Source of the DNA: Streptomyces sp. WMMB 322
GTDB lineage: Bacteria > Actinomycetota > Actinomycetes > Streptomycetales > Streptomycetaceae
Length of the DNA stretch: 64,000 nucleotides
Reading direction: 5' to 3'
NCBI RefSeq assembly: GCF_900090145.1
Contig: NZ_FMHI01000005.1
Location: 341,591-405,590, forward strand
Shown: positions 54,178-64,000 of the stretch, piece by piece
Position numbering within the stretch: position 1 is the stretch's first letter
Layout: each line of letters begins with the position of its first letter
Position numbers and translations under genes: made by a program
Notes under the pieces: generated by a model
Databases searched by the model: none
Told to the model about the DNA's origin: nothing
What the model saw: the letters and a program-made list of their open reading frames with translations, nothing else

Positions 54178-56211
54178 TCAGGCCCCTCCGGTTCCGGCGG
54201 CGACGAGGACGACGGCCACGGTGAGCAGCAGCGACCCCACGACGATGGCGCCGAGATAGGTCTGCGTGTTGCCGGTCTGCGTCCGGCGCACGAGGTCGCC
54301 GAGCAGCCGGGGGCCGAGGCCCGCTCCTCGTACGTAGGTGTCGACGACCTCGCGGTCGACGAAGCGCACCAGGCGGGCCGCGGCTCTGGTGGGCCGTACG
54401 AACAGCGCGCTGTAGGCGGCGTCCAGGCGGAAGCCGTGCGCGGCCGGTTCGTGCAGGGGGCCGAGCAGCAGGCGTGCCGGGTCGGCGGGGTCGGGGGCGG
54501 AGGCGATGTCCCCGTAGGCGGGTTCGTGCGTGGCGATGGCCTCGGCCTCGGAGAGGGCGGGGTCGCCCTGCGGGTGTGCGGCCACGGCGCCCATGGGCGC
54601 GCGGGAGGCGGCGAGCGCGGTGGTGTGCCGCCAGGCGGCGTACATCACCAGACCGCCGGCGAAGGCCAGGCCGGTGGCGAGCACGGACGTCGGCAGGGTG
54701 GGGGCGAGGGATTCGCTGTCGAACCATCCGGGCAGCACGCCGAAGGCGAGTCCGAGCGCGAGGGACGGCACGGCCAGCACCCACAACACGGCGTTCATGA
54801 CGACCGGTTCGCGCCCCTGTTCCGCGGCCGTCTCGCGCGGTCCCTCGCCGCGGAACGCGAGCAGCCACAGCCGGGTCGCGTACGCGGCGGTCAGCAGAGC
54901 GCCGAGCATTCCTGCCACGAGCACGATCCAGCCCCCGGCCGGGGTGACGCCGCTGCCGTGCGCCTCGCCGAACGCGGCGTGCTCCGCGGCGCCGAGCACC
55001 GCTTCCTTGGAGAAGAAGCCGCTGAAGGGGGGCACGGCGGCGAGTGCGAGCAGACCGATCGTCATCGTCCAGCAGGCATCCGGTGCGGTCTTGGCGAGGC
55101 CGCCCATGCGGGCCATGGCGGCGAGGGAGTTGGTGCCCGCCGCGTGGATGACGACGCCCGCGGCGAGGAAGAGCAGCGCCTTGAAGGCGCCGTGGGTGAG
55201 GAGGTGGAAGACGGCCGCGCCCCGGTCGGCGACGGCCAGCGCCCCGGCCATGTAAGCGAGTTGGCCGATCGTCGAGTAGGCCAGGACGCGTTTGATGTCG
55301 TCCTGCGCGAGCGCGGCGAGGGCCGATCCGACGATGGTGACCGCCGCCATCACCGCCAGCACGACGAGCGCGGCGGCCGAGGCGGCGAAGACGGGCAGCA
55401 GCCGGGCGACCACGTACACGCCGGCGGCGACCATCGTGGCCGCGTGGATCAGCGCGGAGACGGGCGTGGGGCCCGCCATCGCGTCCGGCAGCCACGTGTG
55501 CAGCGGGAACTGCGCGGACTTGCCGGCGACGCCCGCGAGCAGCAGCAGCGCGACGACGGTGGGGTGCGTCAGCTCGAACTGGGCGAGCTGGGAGGTGAGT
55601 TTGCCGGTGATGCCGCTGATGCGGAAGGTGCCCGCCTCCGTGGCCAGCACGAAGATGCCGATGAGGAACGGCACGTCGCCGAGCTTGGTGACGAGGAACG
55701 CCTTGATCGATGCGTCCCGTGCGACGCGCGTCTCCCAGTAGTGCCCGACGAGGAAGTACGAGCAGATGCCCATGACCTCCCAGCCGACGAGAAGCACGAT
55801 GAGGTCGTCCGCGTAGACGACGAGCAGCATCGCGGCGGTGAAGAGGGAGACGAAGGCGGCGTAGCTCGCGTACCGCGGGTCCTCGCGCAGATAGCCGGTC
55901 GAGTACAGCTGCACGCAGGAGGCGACGACGCCGACGAGTACGGCGACGAGCACCGCGAAGCCGTCCAGTTGCAGGGCGAGTTGGACGGGGAGGGCGGCGG
56001 AGCCCGTCGGTGTGAGCTCGGTCGCGGCCTTGAGGGGCTCTCCGCCTCCCTGCCGCACGGCGACGGTGATGGCGAACGCCGTGGAGAGGAGGGTGGGCAG
56101 CACCGCCAGCGGGCGGGCGAAGCCGGGGGCGCGCCGTCCGGTGAGCAGTCCCGCGACGGCACCCAGGAAGGGCAGCAGGGGGACGAGGGCGGCCAGGGTC
56201 GTGGTGCTCAC
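54178..56211 (-). CDS. nuoL: Complex I-type proton-pumping subunit NuoL
   Basis: Encodes 677 aa from a GTG that overlaps the nuoK stop as GTGA. It has 15-16 membrane helices; motifs [16 protein letters not shown] (Glu), [20 protein letters not shown] (Lys) and [16 protein letters not shown]. The C-terminal part includes the lateral helix region and a hydrophilic loop near residue 550. Together with NuoM and NuoN it forms the proton-pumping arm. Confidence 0.94.
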   Translation of the reverse strand: MSTTTLAALVPLLPFLGAVAGLLTGRRAPGFARPLAVLPTLLSTAFAITVAVRQGGGEPLKAATELTPTGSAALPVQLALQLDGFAVLVAVLVGVVASCVQLYSTGYLREDPRYASYAAFVSLFTAAMLLVVYADDLIVLLVGWEVMGICSYFLVGHYWETRVARDASIKAFLVTKLGDVPFLIGIFVLATEAGTFRISGITGKLTSQLAQFELTHPTVVALLLLAGVAGKSAQFPLHTWLPDAMAGPTPVSALIHAATMVAAGVYVVARLLPVFAASAAALVVLAVMAAVTIVGSALAALAQDDIKRVLAYSTIGQLAYMAGALAVADRGAAVFHLLTHGAFKALLFLAAGVVIHAAGTNSLAAMARMGGLAKTAPDACWTMTIGLLALAAVPPFSGFFSKEAVLGAAEHAAFGEAHGSGVTPAGGWIVLVAGMLGALLTAAYATRLWLLAFRGEGPRETAAEQGREPVVMNAVLWVLAVPSLALGLAFGVLPGWFDSESLAPTLPTSVLATGLAFAGGLVMYAAWRHTTALAASRAPMGAVAAHPQGDPALSEAEAIATHEPAYGDIASAPDPADPARLLLGPLHEPAAHGFRLDAAYSALFVRPTRAAARLVRFVDREVVDTYVRGAGLGPRLLGDLVRRTQTGNTQTYLGAIVVGSLLLTVAVVLVAAGTGGA

Positions 56212-56663
56212 GCTGTCTGCCTCCCGCTGTCGGTGGTTGCCGTCGCGCTCGAGGTGCCGCTCGGTCTCCCGCCCGCGTCACGGCCGTTGGCGGCTGGTTC
56301 GTGGCTGCCGGGTTCGTGGACGGCGGCCGCCGCTTCGTCCCCGTCCGGGCCGGGGCCGCCCTCGCGGAGGTCTCTGAGCCGGTCGATGTCGGAGCTGCCC
56401 CGGCTGCGGTACACGAGCAGCACGATGGCGAGGCCGATGCCGATCTCGGCCGCGGCGACGGCGATGGTGAAGAGCGCGAGCGCCTGCCCTGTGTGGAGCT
56501 CCTCGCGGAGCCAGGCGTCGAAGGCGACGAGGTTGAGGTTGACGGCGTTGAGCATCAACTCGACCGACATCAGCATGAGGATGGCGTTGCGGCGCGCGAG
56601 GACGCCGTAGAGGCCGGTGGAGAAGAGCAGGGCTGCGAGTACGGCCGGATAGGCGAGATGCAT
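56208..56663 (-). CDS. nuoK: Complex I-type membrane subunit NuoK with C-terminal extension
   Basis: Encodes 151 aa; family members are usually about 100. Three membrane helices with the two conserved glutamates in [14 protein letters not shown] and [19 protein letters not shown]. The last ~55 residues (from about residue 97) are hydrophilic and rich in Gly, Asp, Ser and Ala. The ATG shares one base with the nuoJ stop. Confidence 0.93.
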   Translation of the reverse strand: MHLAYPAVLAALLFSTGLYGVLARRNAILMLMSVELMLNAVNLNLVAFDAWLREELHTGQALALFTIAVAAAEIGIGLAIVLLVYRSRGSSDIDRLRDLREGGPGPDGDEAAAAVHEPGSHEPAANGRDAGGRPSGTSSATATTDSGRQTA

Positions 56664-57232
56664 CAGCGCTGCCCCTCCTGCTTCTTCTCCGGCGCCGCCC
56701 TCCGGGAGAGGACTATGGCACCGACGAGCGCCGCGAGCAGCAGTACGGACAGCGCTTCGAACGGAAGCACCCAGCCGCGGAAGAGTGCCTCGCCCGTCAC
56801 CCGGGTCGGTCCCTCCGCCGGTACGTCCAGGTCGATCCAGGTGGTGCGGAAGGCGTCGACGACGAGGGTGACGAGGGTTGCCGCCGAGACGACGGCGACG
56901 AAGAGCGCGATCCACCGGTTGCCGGAGTCGGCGTCGGGCGAGGGCCCTATCGGCGCCCTGGTGAGCATCAGCCCGAAGAGGAGGAGCACGACCACCGAGC
57001 CCACGTAGATCAGGACCTGGACCCAGGCGATGAACTCGGCCGTCAGCAGCAGGTATTCGACAGCGACCCCGCCGAGCGCGGCCACCAGCCACAGGGCGGC
57101 GTGCACGAGCTGCTTGGTGGTGACGGTGACGAGCGCGGCGCCGAAGGTGGCCAGCCCGACGAGCACGAAGACGATCTCGACCCCGGTGGGCGAGAGGAAC
57201 CCGGGATGGGCGGCCGTGGCGGCGAAGTTCAC
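56663..57232 (-). CDS. nuoJ: Complex I-type membrane subunit NuoJ
   Basis: Encodes 189 aa from a GTG that overlaps the nuoI stop as GTGA. Five membrane helices; [20 protein letters not shown] and [20 protein letters not shown] match the family, including the helix III region with a pi-bulge in other complex I. It is adjacent to NuoK in the complex. Confidence 0.93.
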   Translation of the reverse strand: MNFAATAAHPGFLSPTGVEIVFVLVGLATFGAALVTVTTKQLVHAALWLVAALGGVAVEYLLLTAEFIAWVQVLIYVGSVVVLLLFGLMLTRAPIGPSPDADSGNRWIALFVAVVSAATLVTLVVDAFRTTWIDLDVPAEGPTRVTGEALFRGWVLPFEALSVLLLAALVGAIVLSRRAAPEKKQEGQR

Positions 57233-57921
57233 CGGTCGCCCTCCTGCTCGTCGTGTTCGGTCCCGGACGGTGCCGAGGGACCGGAGGGTGCCGAGGGACC
57301 GGACTTCGCCCGCGGGCCGGAGCGGTCCGCCCCGGACTCCTGTGCGGGTTCCGCTGCGGATGCCTGTGCGGGTTCGTTTGCGGATGCCTCTGCGGACCCC
57401 TGCTGCGCCGCCAGTTTGTCCGCGGCCTTGTGCGCCGCTCCGAGTTCCTTGGGCTCCTCGGCCGCGGGGTCCAGCGGGGGCGGCTCCGGAACCGTCCACA
57501 TCCACTCGCGCAGCTTGTCCCGCTCGTGGGTGAGGTCGCGGATGTCGGTCTCGGCGTACTCGAACTCCGGTGACCAGAACAGCGCGTCGAAGGGGCAGAC
57601 GTCGATGCAGATGCCGCAGTACATGCACAGCGCGAAGTCGATCGCGAAGCGGTCGAGGACGTTGCGGCTGCGCTCGCGCCCTCCGGGAGCGGCGGCGGGC
57701 ATCGTCTCCTTGTGCGAGTCGATGTAGATGCACCAGTCGGGGCACTCGCGGGCGCACAGCATGCACACCGTGCAGTTCTCCTCGAAGAGCCCGATCACCC
57801 CGCGGCTGCGGGGCGGCAGTTCGGGCAGGGAGTCGGGGTACTGCGCGGTGACCGACCGGCGCGTCATCGTACGAAGGGTGACGGCCAGGCCCTTGGCGAG
57901 TCCGGAGCCGGGTACGGGCAT
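57229..57921 (-). CDS. nuoI: Complex I-type ferredoxin subunit NuoI
   Basis: Encodes 230 aa from the ATG at 57921, one base overlap with nuoH (TAATG). Two [4Fe-4S] motifs: C50, C53, C56, C60 ([11 protein letters not shown]) and C99, C102, C105, C109 ([11 protein letters not shown]). These normally pass electrons from NuoG to NuoB. Residues from about 150 on are a Pro/Ala/Glu/Ser-rich tail with short repeats ([13 protein letters not shown]). Confidence 0.94.
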   Translation of the reverse strand: MPVPGSGLAKGLAVTLRTMTRRSVTAQYPDSLPELPPRSRGVIGLFEENCTVCMLCARECPDWCIYIDSHKETMPAAAPGGRERSRNVLDRFAIDFALCMYCGICIDVCPFDALFWSPEFEYAETDIRDLTHERDKLREWMWTVPEPPPLDPAAEEPKELGAAHKAADKLAAQQGSAEASANEPAQASAAEPAQESGADRSGPRAKSGPSAPSGPSAPSGTEHDEQEGDR

Positions 57922-58880
57922 TACTGGATCACCACCTTGACGACGCCGGTGAGGGCGATCTGGAACAGGGCGAGCGGTACGAGCACGGTCCAGGCCATGC
58001 GCTGGATCTGGTCCTCGCGAAGCCGCGGATAGCTCACCCGCAGCCAGATGACGACGAAGGCGAGGAGCGCCGTCTTCAGCAGCGTCCACACCCAGCCGAG
58101 TTCACCCGCGGACGGGCCGTGCCAGCCGCCCAGGAAGAGCACGGCGGTCAGCGCGGAGAGCACCACGATGCCCGCGTACTCGGCGAGCAGGAAGAGCGCG
58201 AACCGCAGTCCGGTGTACTCGGTGTAGGCGCCGAAGATGATCTCGGAGTCGGCGACGGGTGCGTCGAACGGCGGCCGCTGGAGCTCCGCGAGACCGGCGG
58301 TGAAGAAGACCAGCCCGCCGATGATCTGCCACGGCAGCCACCACCACTGCCAGGCGTCCAGGATGCCCGGGAGGGAGAGTGTGCCCGCGGCCATCGCGAC
58401 GGAGGCGGCCGCCAGCAGCATGGGGAGTTCGTAGGCGAGGAGCTGCGCCGCGGTGCGGAGCCCGCCGAGGAGCGAGAACTTGTTGGCGGAGGCCCATCCG
58501 CCCATCAGCGAGCCCAGCACGCCCACGCCCATCACGGCGAGCACGAAGAAGACGCCGGCGTCGACGACCTGGCCGACGGCGTCGCCGTCCCCGACCGGAA
58601 TGACGATCAGCACGACGAGGTACGGCAACAGCGCCACGGCGGGAGCCAGTTGGAAGACCCGGCGGTCGGCGCCGCTCGGCACGATGTCTTCCTTCTGGGC
58701 GAACTTCACGCCGTCGGCGACGAGTTGGGCCCAGCCGTGGAAGCCGCCCGCGTACATGGGGCCCACCCGGCCCTGCATGTGGGCCATCGCCTTGTGCTCG
58801 GCCTGTCCGACGATCAGCGGAAGCAGCAGGAAGGCCAGCAGCACGGCGAGCAGCCGCCAGAGGACGTCTGCGGCATCCAT
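57921..58880 (-). CDS. nuoH: Complex I-type membrane subunit NuoH
   Basis: Encodes 319 aa. NuoH joins the membrane and peripheral arms and forms part of the quinone tunnel. Motifs: [60 protein letters not shown] and [15 protein letters not shown]. The ATG overlaps the nuoC stop by one base. In most clusters nuoD-G lie between nuoC and nuoH; here they are absent. Confidence 0.94.
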   Translation of the reverse strand: MDAADVLWRLLAVLLAFLLLPLIVGQAEHKAMAHMQGRVGPMYAGGFHGWAQLVADGVKFAQKEDIVPSGADRRVFQLAPAVALLPYLVVLIVIPVGDGDAVGQVVDAGVFFVLAVMGVGVLGSLMGGWASANKFSLLGGLRTAAQLLAYELPMLLAAASVAMAAGTLSLPGILDAWQWWWLPWQIIGGLVFFTAGLAELQRPPFDAPVADSEIIFGAYTEYTGLRFALFLLAEYAGIVVLSALTAVLFLGGWHGPSAGELGWVWTLLKTALLAFVVIWLRVSYPRLREDQIQRMAWTVLVPLALFQIALTGVVKVVIQ

Positions 58881-60198
58881 CAGGCGCCCTCCTCCGTCTG
58901 CCCGTCACCGGACCCGCCGGCGGCGTCTCCGCCGTCGCGGTCACGGTCGCCGTCACTCGCGTCACGTCCGCCACCGCTGTCACGCGGGGCCGGGCGGGCA
59001 TCGTGCCACGGCGCGTCGGGGGCGGGGGAGGCACCGGACGCACCCGGCGTCCGCTTCTCTTCCGCGGACGGCACCTGCGTACCGTCCGGCGCCCGGTCGC
59101 GAGCCCGGTCGCGAGCCTGGTCCGGGGCCTGGTCCTGAGCCTGGTCCCGGGCCTGCGTACCGTCCGGCGCCCCGTCGGACGCCCGGTCCCGGGCCTGACG
59201 CCGCGTCTCGTCCTGCGCCTGGTCCGGGTGCTGCTCGGAGGGCTGCCCCGGCTGAGTACCGGTCCCGGCCGCACCGGGCTCCGTGGCACCGGACCCCGTG
59301 GCGCCGGGCCCCGTGGCACCCGTCTCCCCCGCACCGCGCTGGCTGGCCGAGCCCGCGCTCGCCGAGCGCGCACGCCGGGCCGGGCGCTCCCCCGCGCCCG
59401 CACGCCCCGCGCGGCCGCGGGCGGGACGGGACGGCACGGGAGGGAGCTGCCCCTTCAGCGGGCCCCACTCGTTGGGGTCCGGGACGCCGGGCGGCAGCAT
59501 CTGCCTGCGCTTCGGCGCTCCGTGGGCCGACTCGCCGGGCTCCACCGCGCCGGGCCACGCCTTCGCCACTCGTGCGGCGAGCACGAAGTCCTTGCGCAGC
59601 GGGTGCCCTTCGAAGGACTCGGGCAGCAGCAGAGGCGTCAGGTTCGGGTGGCCGGTGAAGACCACCCCGAACATCTCGTGTGTCTCGCGTTCGTGCCAGG
59701 CCGCGCCCGCGAAGACACCGGTCGCCGTGGGCAGTTCGGGCGCCTCGTGCGGGACGGTCGTACGCAGCAGCAGCCGGCGCAGGGGGCCGCCGGGCCGTTC
59801 CGCGTCCGGCAGCGCGGCGACGTGCGCACACACCTGGAAGCCGGTGCCCGGCTCGTGCACGGCGCTCAGCCAGTCGAAGAAGCGGCATCCGAGGCCGTCA
59901 CGGACCGTCTCCAGGGCGGGAATCCAGGAAGCGGACGGCACGTCGACGGTCAGCAGGCCGTACGCCTCCTCGGCCCGCGCGCCCTCGCCGAACAGCGCTT
60001 CGGCCCCGTCGGGCAGCCAGCCCGCCGGTGCCGTCGCGGACTCGGGCAGGGCGGGTGCGGCCGCCTCGTCCCGCTCGCGTGCGGGCTGCTCTCCGGGCGA
60101 GGCCGGCGCTCCGTCCGGCCCGTCCGGCCCGTCCGCCCGGCCCGGCGGCCCGCTCGTCCCGCGCGGCTCGCCGGGCTCGTTCGCCTCGTCGGACCCGG

Positions 60199-60202
<4 letters not shown>
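58880..60202 (-). CDS. nuoC: Complex I-type subunit NuoC with long repetitive tails
   Basis: Encodes 440 aa from a GTG overlapping the nuoB stop as GTGA. The NuoC core (residues ~75-250) holds [40 protein letters not shown] and the signature GHPLRKDFV. Residues 1-65 are Gly/Pro/Ala/Glu-rich. Residues ~255-440 are disordered, first Arg/Ala/Gly-rich, then repeats of DQAQ/DRAR/APDGTQ type. NuoC normally works with NuoD to carry the quinone site; no NuoD domain is fused here. Confidence 0.88.
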
Positions 60203-62510
<2,308 letters not shown>

Positions 62511-62543
62511 CGCCCGGCCGTACGGCTTCGTTCACGTGACGAC

Positions 62544-62581
62544 GACGCCCGTGCCCGCGACTCCTCGCAGGCACGGGCGTC
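62544..62581 (+). terminator. Protease gene terminator
   Basis: GACGCCCGTGCC pairs perfectly with GGCACGGGCGTC around a 14-base loop, 33 bases past the stop. Confidence 0.8.
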
Positions 62582-62831
62582 GGCGTGCGCGTGGGGCTGC
62601 GGTGTGCGGAGGCTGCCGTGCGCGGCGGTCGTGTCGTGCGGGGACAGCGTGCCGGGACGCGGTGGTGCGCGGGCCGGCGTACACGGGTGTGGTGGTGCGC
62701 GGCAGTTGGGGCGCGCGTGCCTCGTCGTGCGCAGGCGCGAGGGGCGGTCGCCGCCGTGGTGGGGTTGTCCCCACCACGGCCCCCCGCCGGACCCCATGGC
62801 GTCACCCCCGGTCACCCGGCAGGCTTGGCGC
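62582..62831. other. G/T-rich gap with a hairpin before the kinase gene
   Basis: The plus strand from 62582 to about 62750 is rich in G and T (repeated GTGCG, GGTGTG), and then C-rich. A perfect 12-bp hairpin GCCGTGGTGGGG/CCCCACCACGGC with a TTGT loop lies at 62753-62780. No gene was recognised; the 321-base gap separates the protease from the kinase. Confidence 0.5.
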
Positions 62832-64000
62832 ATGACCGCGAGCGCACACCCTCCGGGTGCCGGGGAACCCCATGACGAACGTCTTCCGCCGCCGACGAGG
62901 CCGGCGCTCGGCGCGCAGACGTGGCGCGAGATCGTCCATCTGCTGAGCAACCTGCCGGTCGGCGTGCTGGGCTTCGTCTACGTCACGGTGTTCATCTCCG
63001 CCGGAGCGGCTCTCTCGTTCACGCTCGTCGGTCTGCCGCTGCTCGCGGTCACGCTCGTCGGAGTGCGCCCGCTGGGCCGTCTCGAGCGGGCGCGGGCGCG
63101 GAAGCTGCTCAGCGTGCACGTGGAGGAGCCGAGCCCGCCGCGCGCGCGTGAGAGCGGGTTCCTGTCCTGGGTGTGGACCCGGCTGAAGGACTCGGTGGCC
63201 TGGCGGCACGTGCTCTACTTCTTCGTCAGGCTGCCCTGGGACTGGCTCACCTTCGCGCTGACGCTGCCGGCGCTGTTCGTGGCCTGGCCGGTGCTGCCGT
63301 GGCTGACGCGCGGCCTGACCAATGTCGACCGCGCGTTCGTACGTGCCCTGCTCTCGCCCTCGGACGAGCTGGAGCGGCGCATCGCCGAGCTGGAGTCGGA
63401 TCGTGGTTCGGTGGCCGACACCGCCGCCGCCGACCTGCGCCGCATCGAACGCGACCTCCACGACGGCGCACAGGCCCGCCTCGTCGCCCTCGCCATGGAC
63501 CTCGGCCTCGCCAAGGAAAAACTCCTCGAAGACCCCCAGGCAGCCGCCACCATGGTCGGCGAAGCACACGGCGAAGTGAAACTCGCCCTCCAGGAACTCC
63601 GCGACCTCGCCCGCGGAATCCACCCCGCCATCCTCACCGACCGCGGCCTCGGCCCCGCCCTCTCCGCCCTCGCCGCACGCTGCACCGCCGACGTCACCGT
63701 CACCGTCGACCTCGACACCCGCCCCGCCCAAGCCATCGAAGGCATCACCTACTTCACCGCCTCCGAACTCCTCCAGAACATCACCAAACACTCAGGCGCC
63801 CACACCGCACGCATCGACCTGTGGCGCACCCACGACCGACTCCTCCTCCACGTCACCGACGACGGACACGGCGGCGCCAACACCACCACCGGCACCGGCC
63901 TCACCGGCCTCACCGAACGCCTCACCGCCGTCGACGGACTCCTCGTCATCAACTCCCCCACCGGCGGCCCCACCACCATCACCGCCGAACTCCCCTGGCG
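62832..64000 (+). CDS. Sensor histidine kinase, NarL-type partner class, cut by window end
   Basis: The ATG at 62832 opens a frame of 389 codons that runs off the window. Residues ~30-180 form a putative sensor domain with four hydrophobic segments (VGVLGFVYVTVFISAG; LPLLAVTLVGV; VLYFFVRLPWDWLTFALTLP). A HisKA_3 domain follows with H210 in IERDLHDGAQARLVALAMDL, then an HATPase_c domain (SELLQNITKHSGA as N-box; DDGHGGA). The partner would be a LuxR/NarL-type regulator, probably beyond the edge. Codon use changes sharply near residue 200: Glu is mostly GAG before and only GAA after; Leu CTG and Thr ACG nearly vanish. Confidence 0.9.
   Translation, partial: MTASAHPPGAGEPHDERLPPPTRPALGAQTWREIVHLLSNLPVGVLGFVYVTVFISAGAALSFTLVGLPLLAVTLVGVRPLGRLERARARKLLSVHVEEPSPPRARESGFLSWVWTRLKDSVAWRHVLYFFVRLPWDWLTFALTLPALFVAWPVLPWLTRGLTNVDRAFVRALLSPSDELERRIAELESDRGSVADTAAADLRRIERDLHDGAQARLVALAMDLGLAKEKLLEDPQAAATMVGEAHGEVKLALQELRDLARGIHPAILTDRGLGPALSALAARCTADVTVTVDLDTRPAQAIEGITYFTASELLQNITKHSGAHTARIDLWRTHDRLLLHVTDDGHGGANTTTGTGLTGLTERLTAVDGLLVINSPTGGPTTITAELPW

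Noticed and set aside
52313..56610. Long plus-strand frames across nuoM, nuoL and nuoK
   Set aside because: Low-complexity Gly/Glu/Arg translations with no start context; mirrors of real membrane protein genes.

Overview
The window is high-GC DNA with strong G/C bias at third codon positions, many GTG starts (and a TTG start for rpoB), AGGAGG-type ribosome binding sites and long spurious frames antisense to the real genes. Protein sequences and gene order point to Streptomyces or a close relative: SecY of 437 aa, RpoB of 1161 aa from a TTG codon, RpoC of 1299 aa, a NusG with a long acidic N-terminus, a second short nuo cluster, and a trypsin-type secreted protease. Species cannot be fixed from the window.

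Layout. 1-12243 (minus): the S10-spc ribosomal protein operon, read rpsJ to rplO, then secY-adk-map (map is cut by the window edge). 12667-15890 (minus): a class V aminotransferase-fold protein with its MarR-type regulator, panD and a YceI-family gene. 16093-20516 (minus): the str operon rpsL-rpsG-fusA-tuf. 20834-21367: a DUF1707 membrane protein. 21456-30530 (minus): rplJ-rplL-rpoB-rpoC, with an L10 leader, a hairpin between rplL and rpoB, and a good rpoB promoter. 30825-35514 (minus): a lipoprotein, rplK-rplA, an inserted GNAT gene, secE-nusG and tRNA-Trp. 35691-38100 (plus): an aspartate-type aminotransferase and an adenosine deaminase. 38226-40853 (minus): murB, a pair of MaoC/hotdog dehydratase genes, rpmG, tRNA-Met and tRNA-Thr.

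41086-49243 is a mixed accessory stretch: an amidohydrolase, an NAD(P)-binding protein, a BrkB/YihY membrane protein, a GAP-family membrane protein, a small membrane protein, a methyltransferase remnant, OsmC, an ACT-domain protein, an SGNH hydrolase under a palindromic operator candidate, tRNA-Tyr and yajQ. 49594-61277 (minus) holds htpX and a ten-gene complex I cluster, nuoA-B-C-H-I-J-K-L-M-N. 61671-62510 is a trypsin-like protease, and 62832 to the end is a truncated sensor histidine kinase.

How it fits together. Most of the window is central gene expression machinery: ribosome, RNA polymerase core, EF-Tu/EF-G, SecYE and NusG. Genes are packed with 1-4 base overlaps (TGATG, TAATG, GTGA), which implies translational coupling. 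The regulatory DNA I can point to lies in the leaders of rpsJ, rpsL, rplJ and rpoB.

I did not find a clear, wholly new multi-gene system. The observations I rate highest are: a sharp codon-usage break inside the histidine kinase; a short nuo cluster without nuoD/E/F/G whose subunits carry low-complexity extensions; two uncommon residues in the rifampicin region of the only rpoB seen; a leader element shared by rpsJ and rpsL; and an Asn in place of the PLP-binding Asp in the class V protein. All start choices, promoters and terminators are read by eye.
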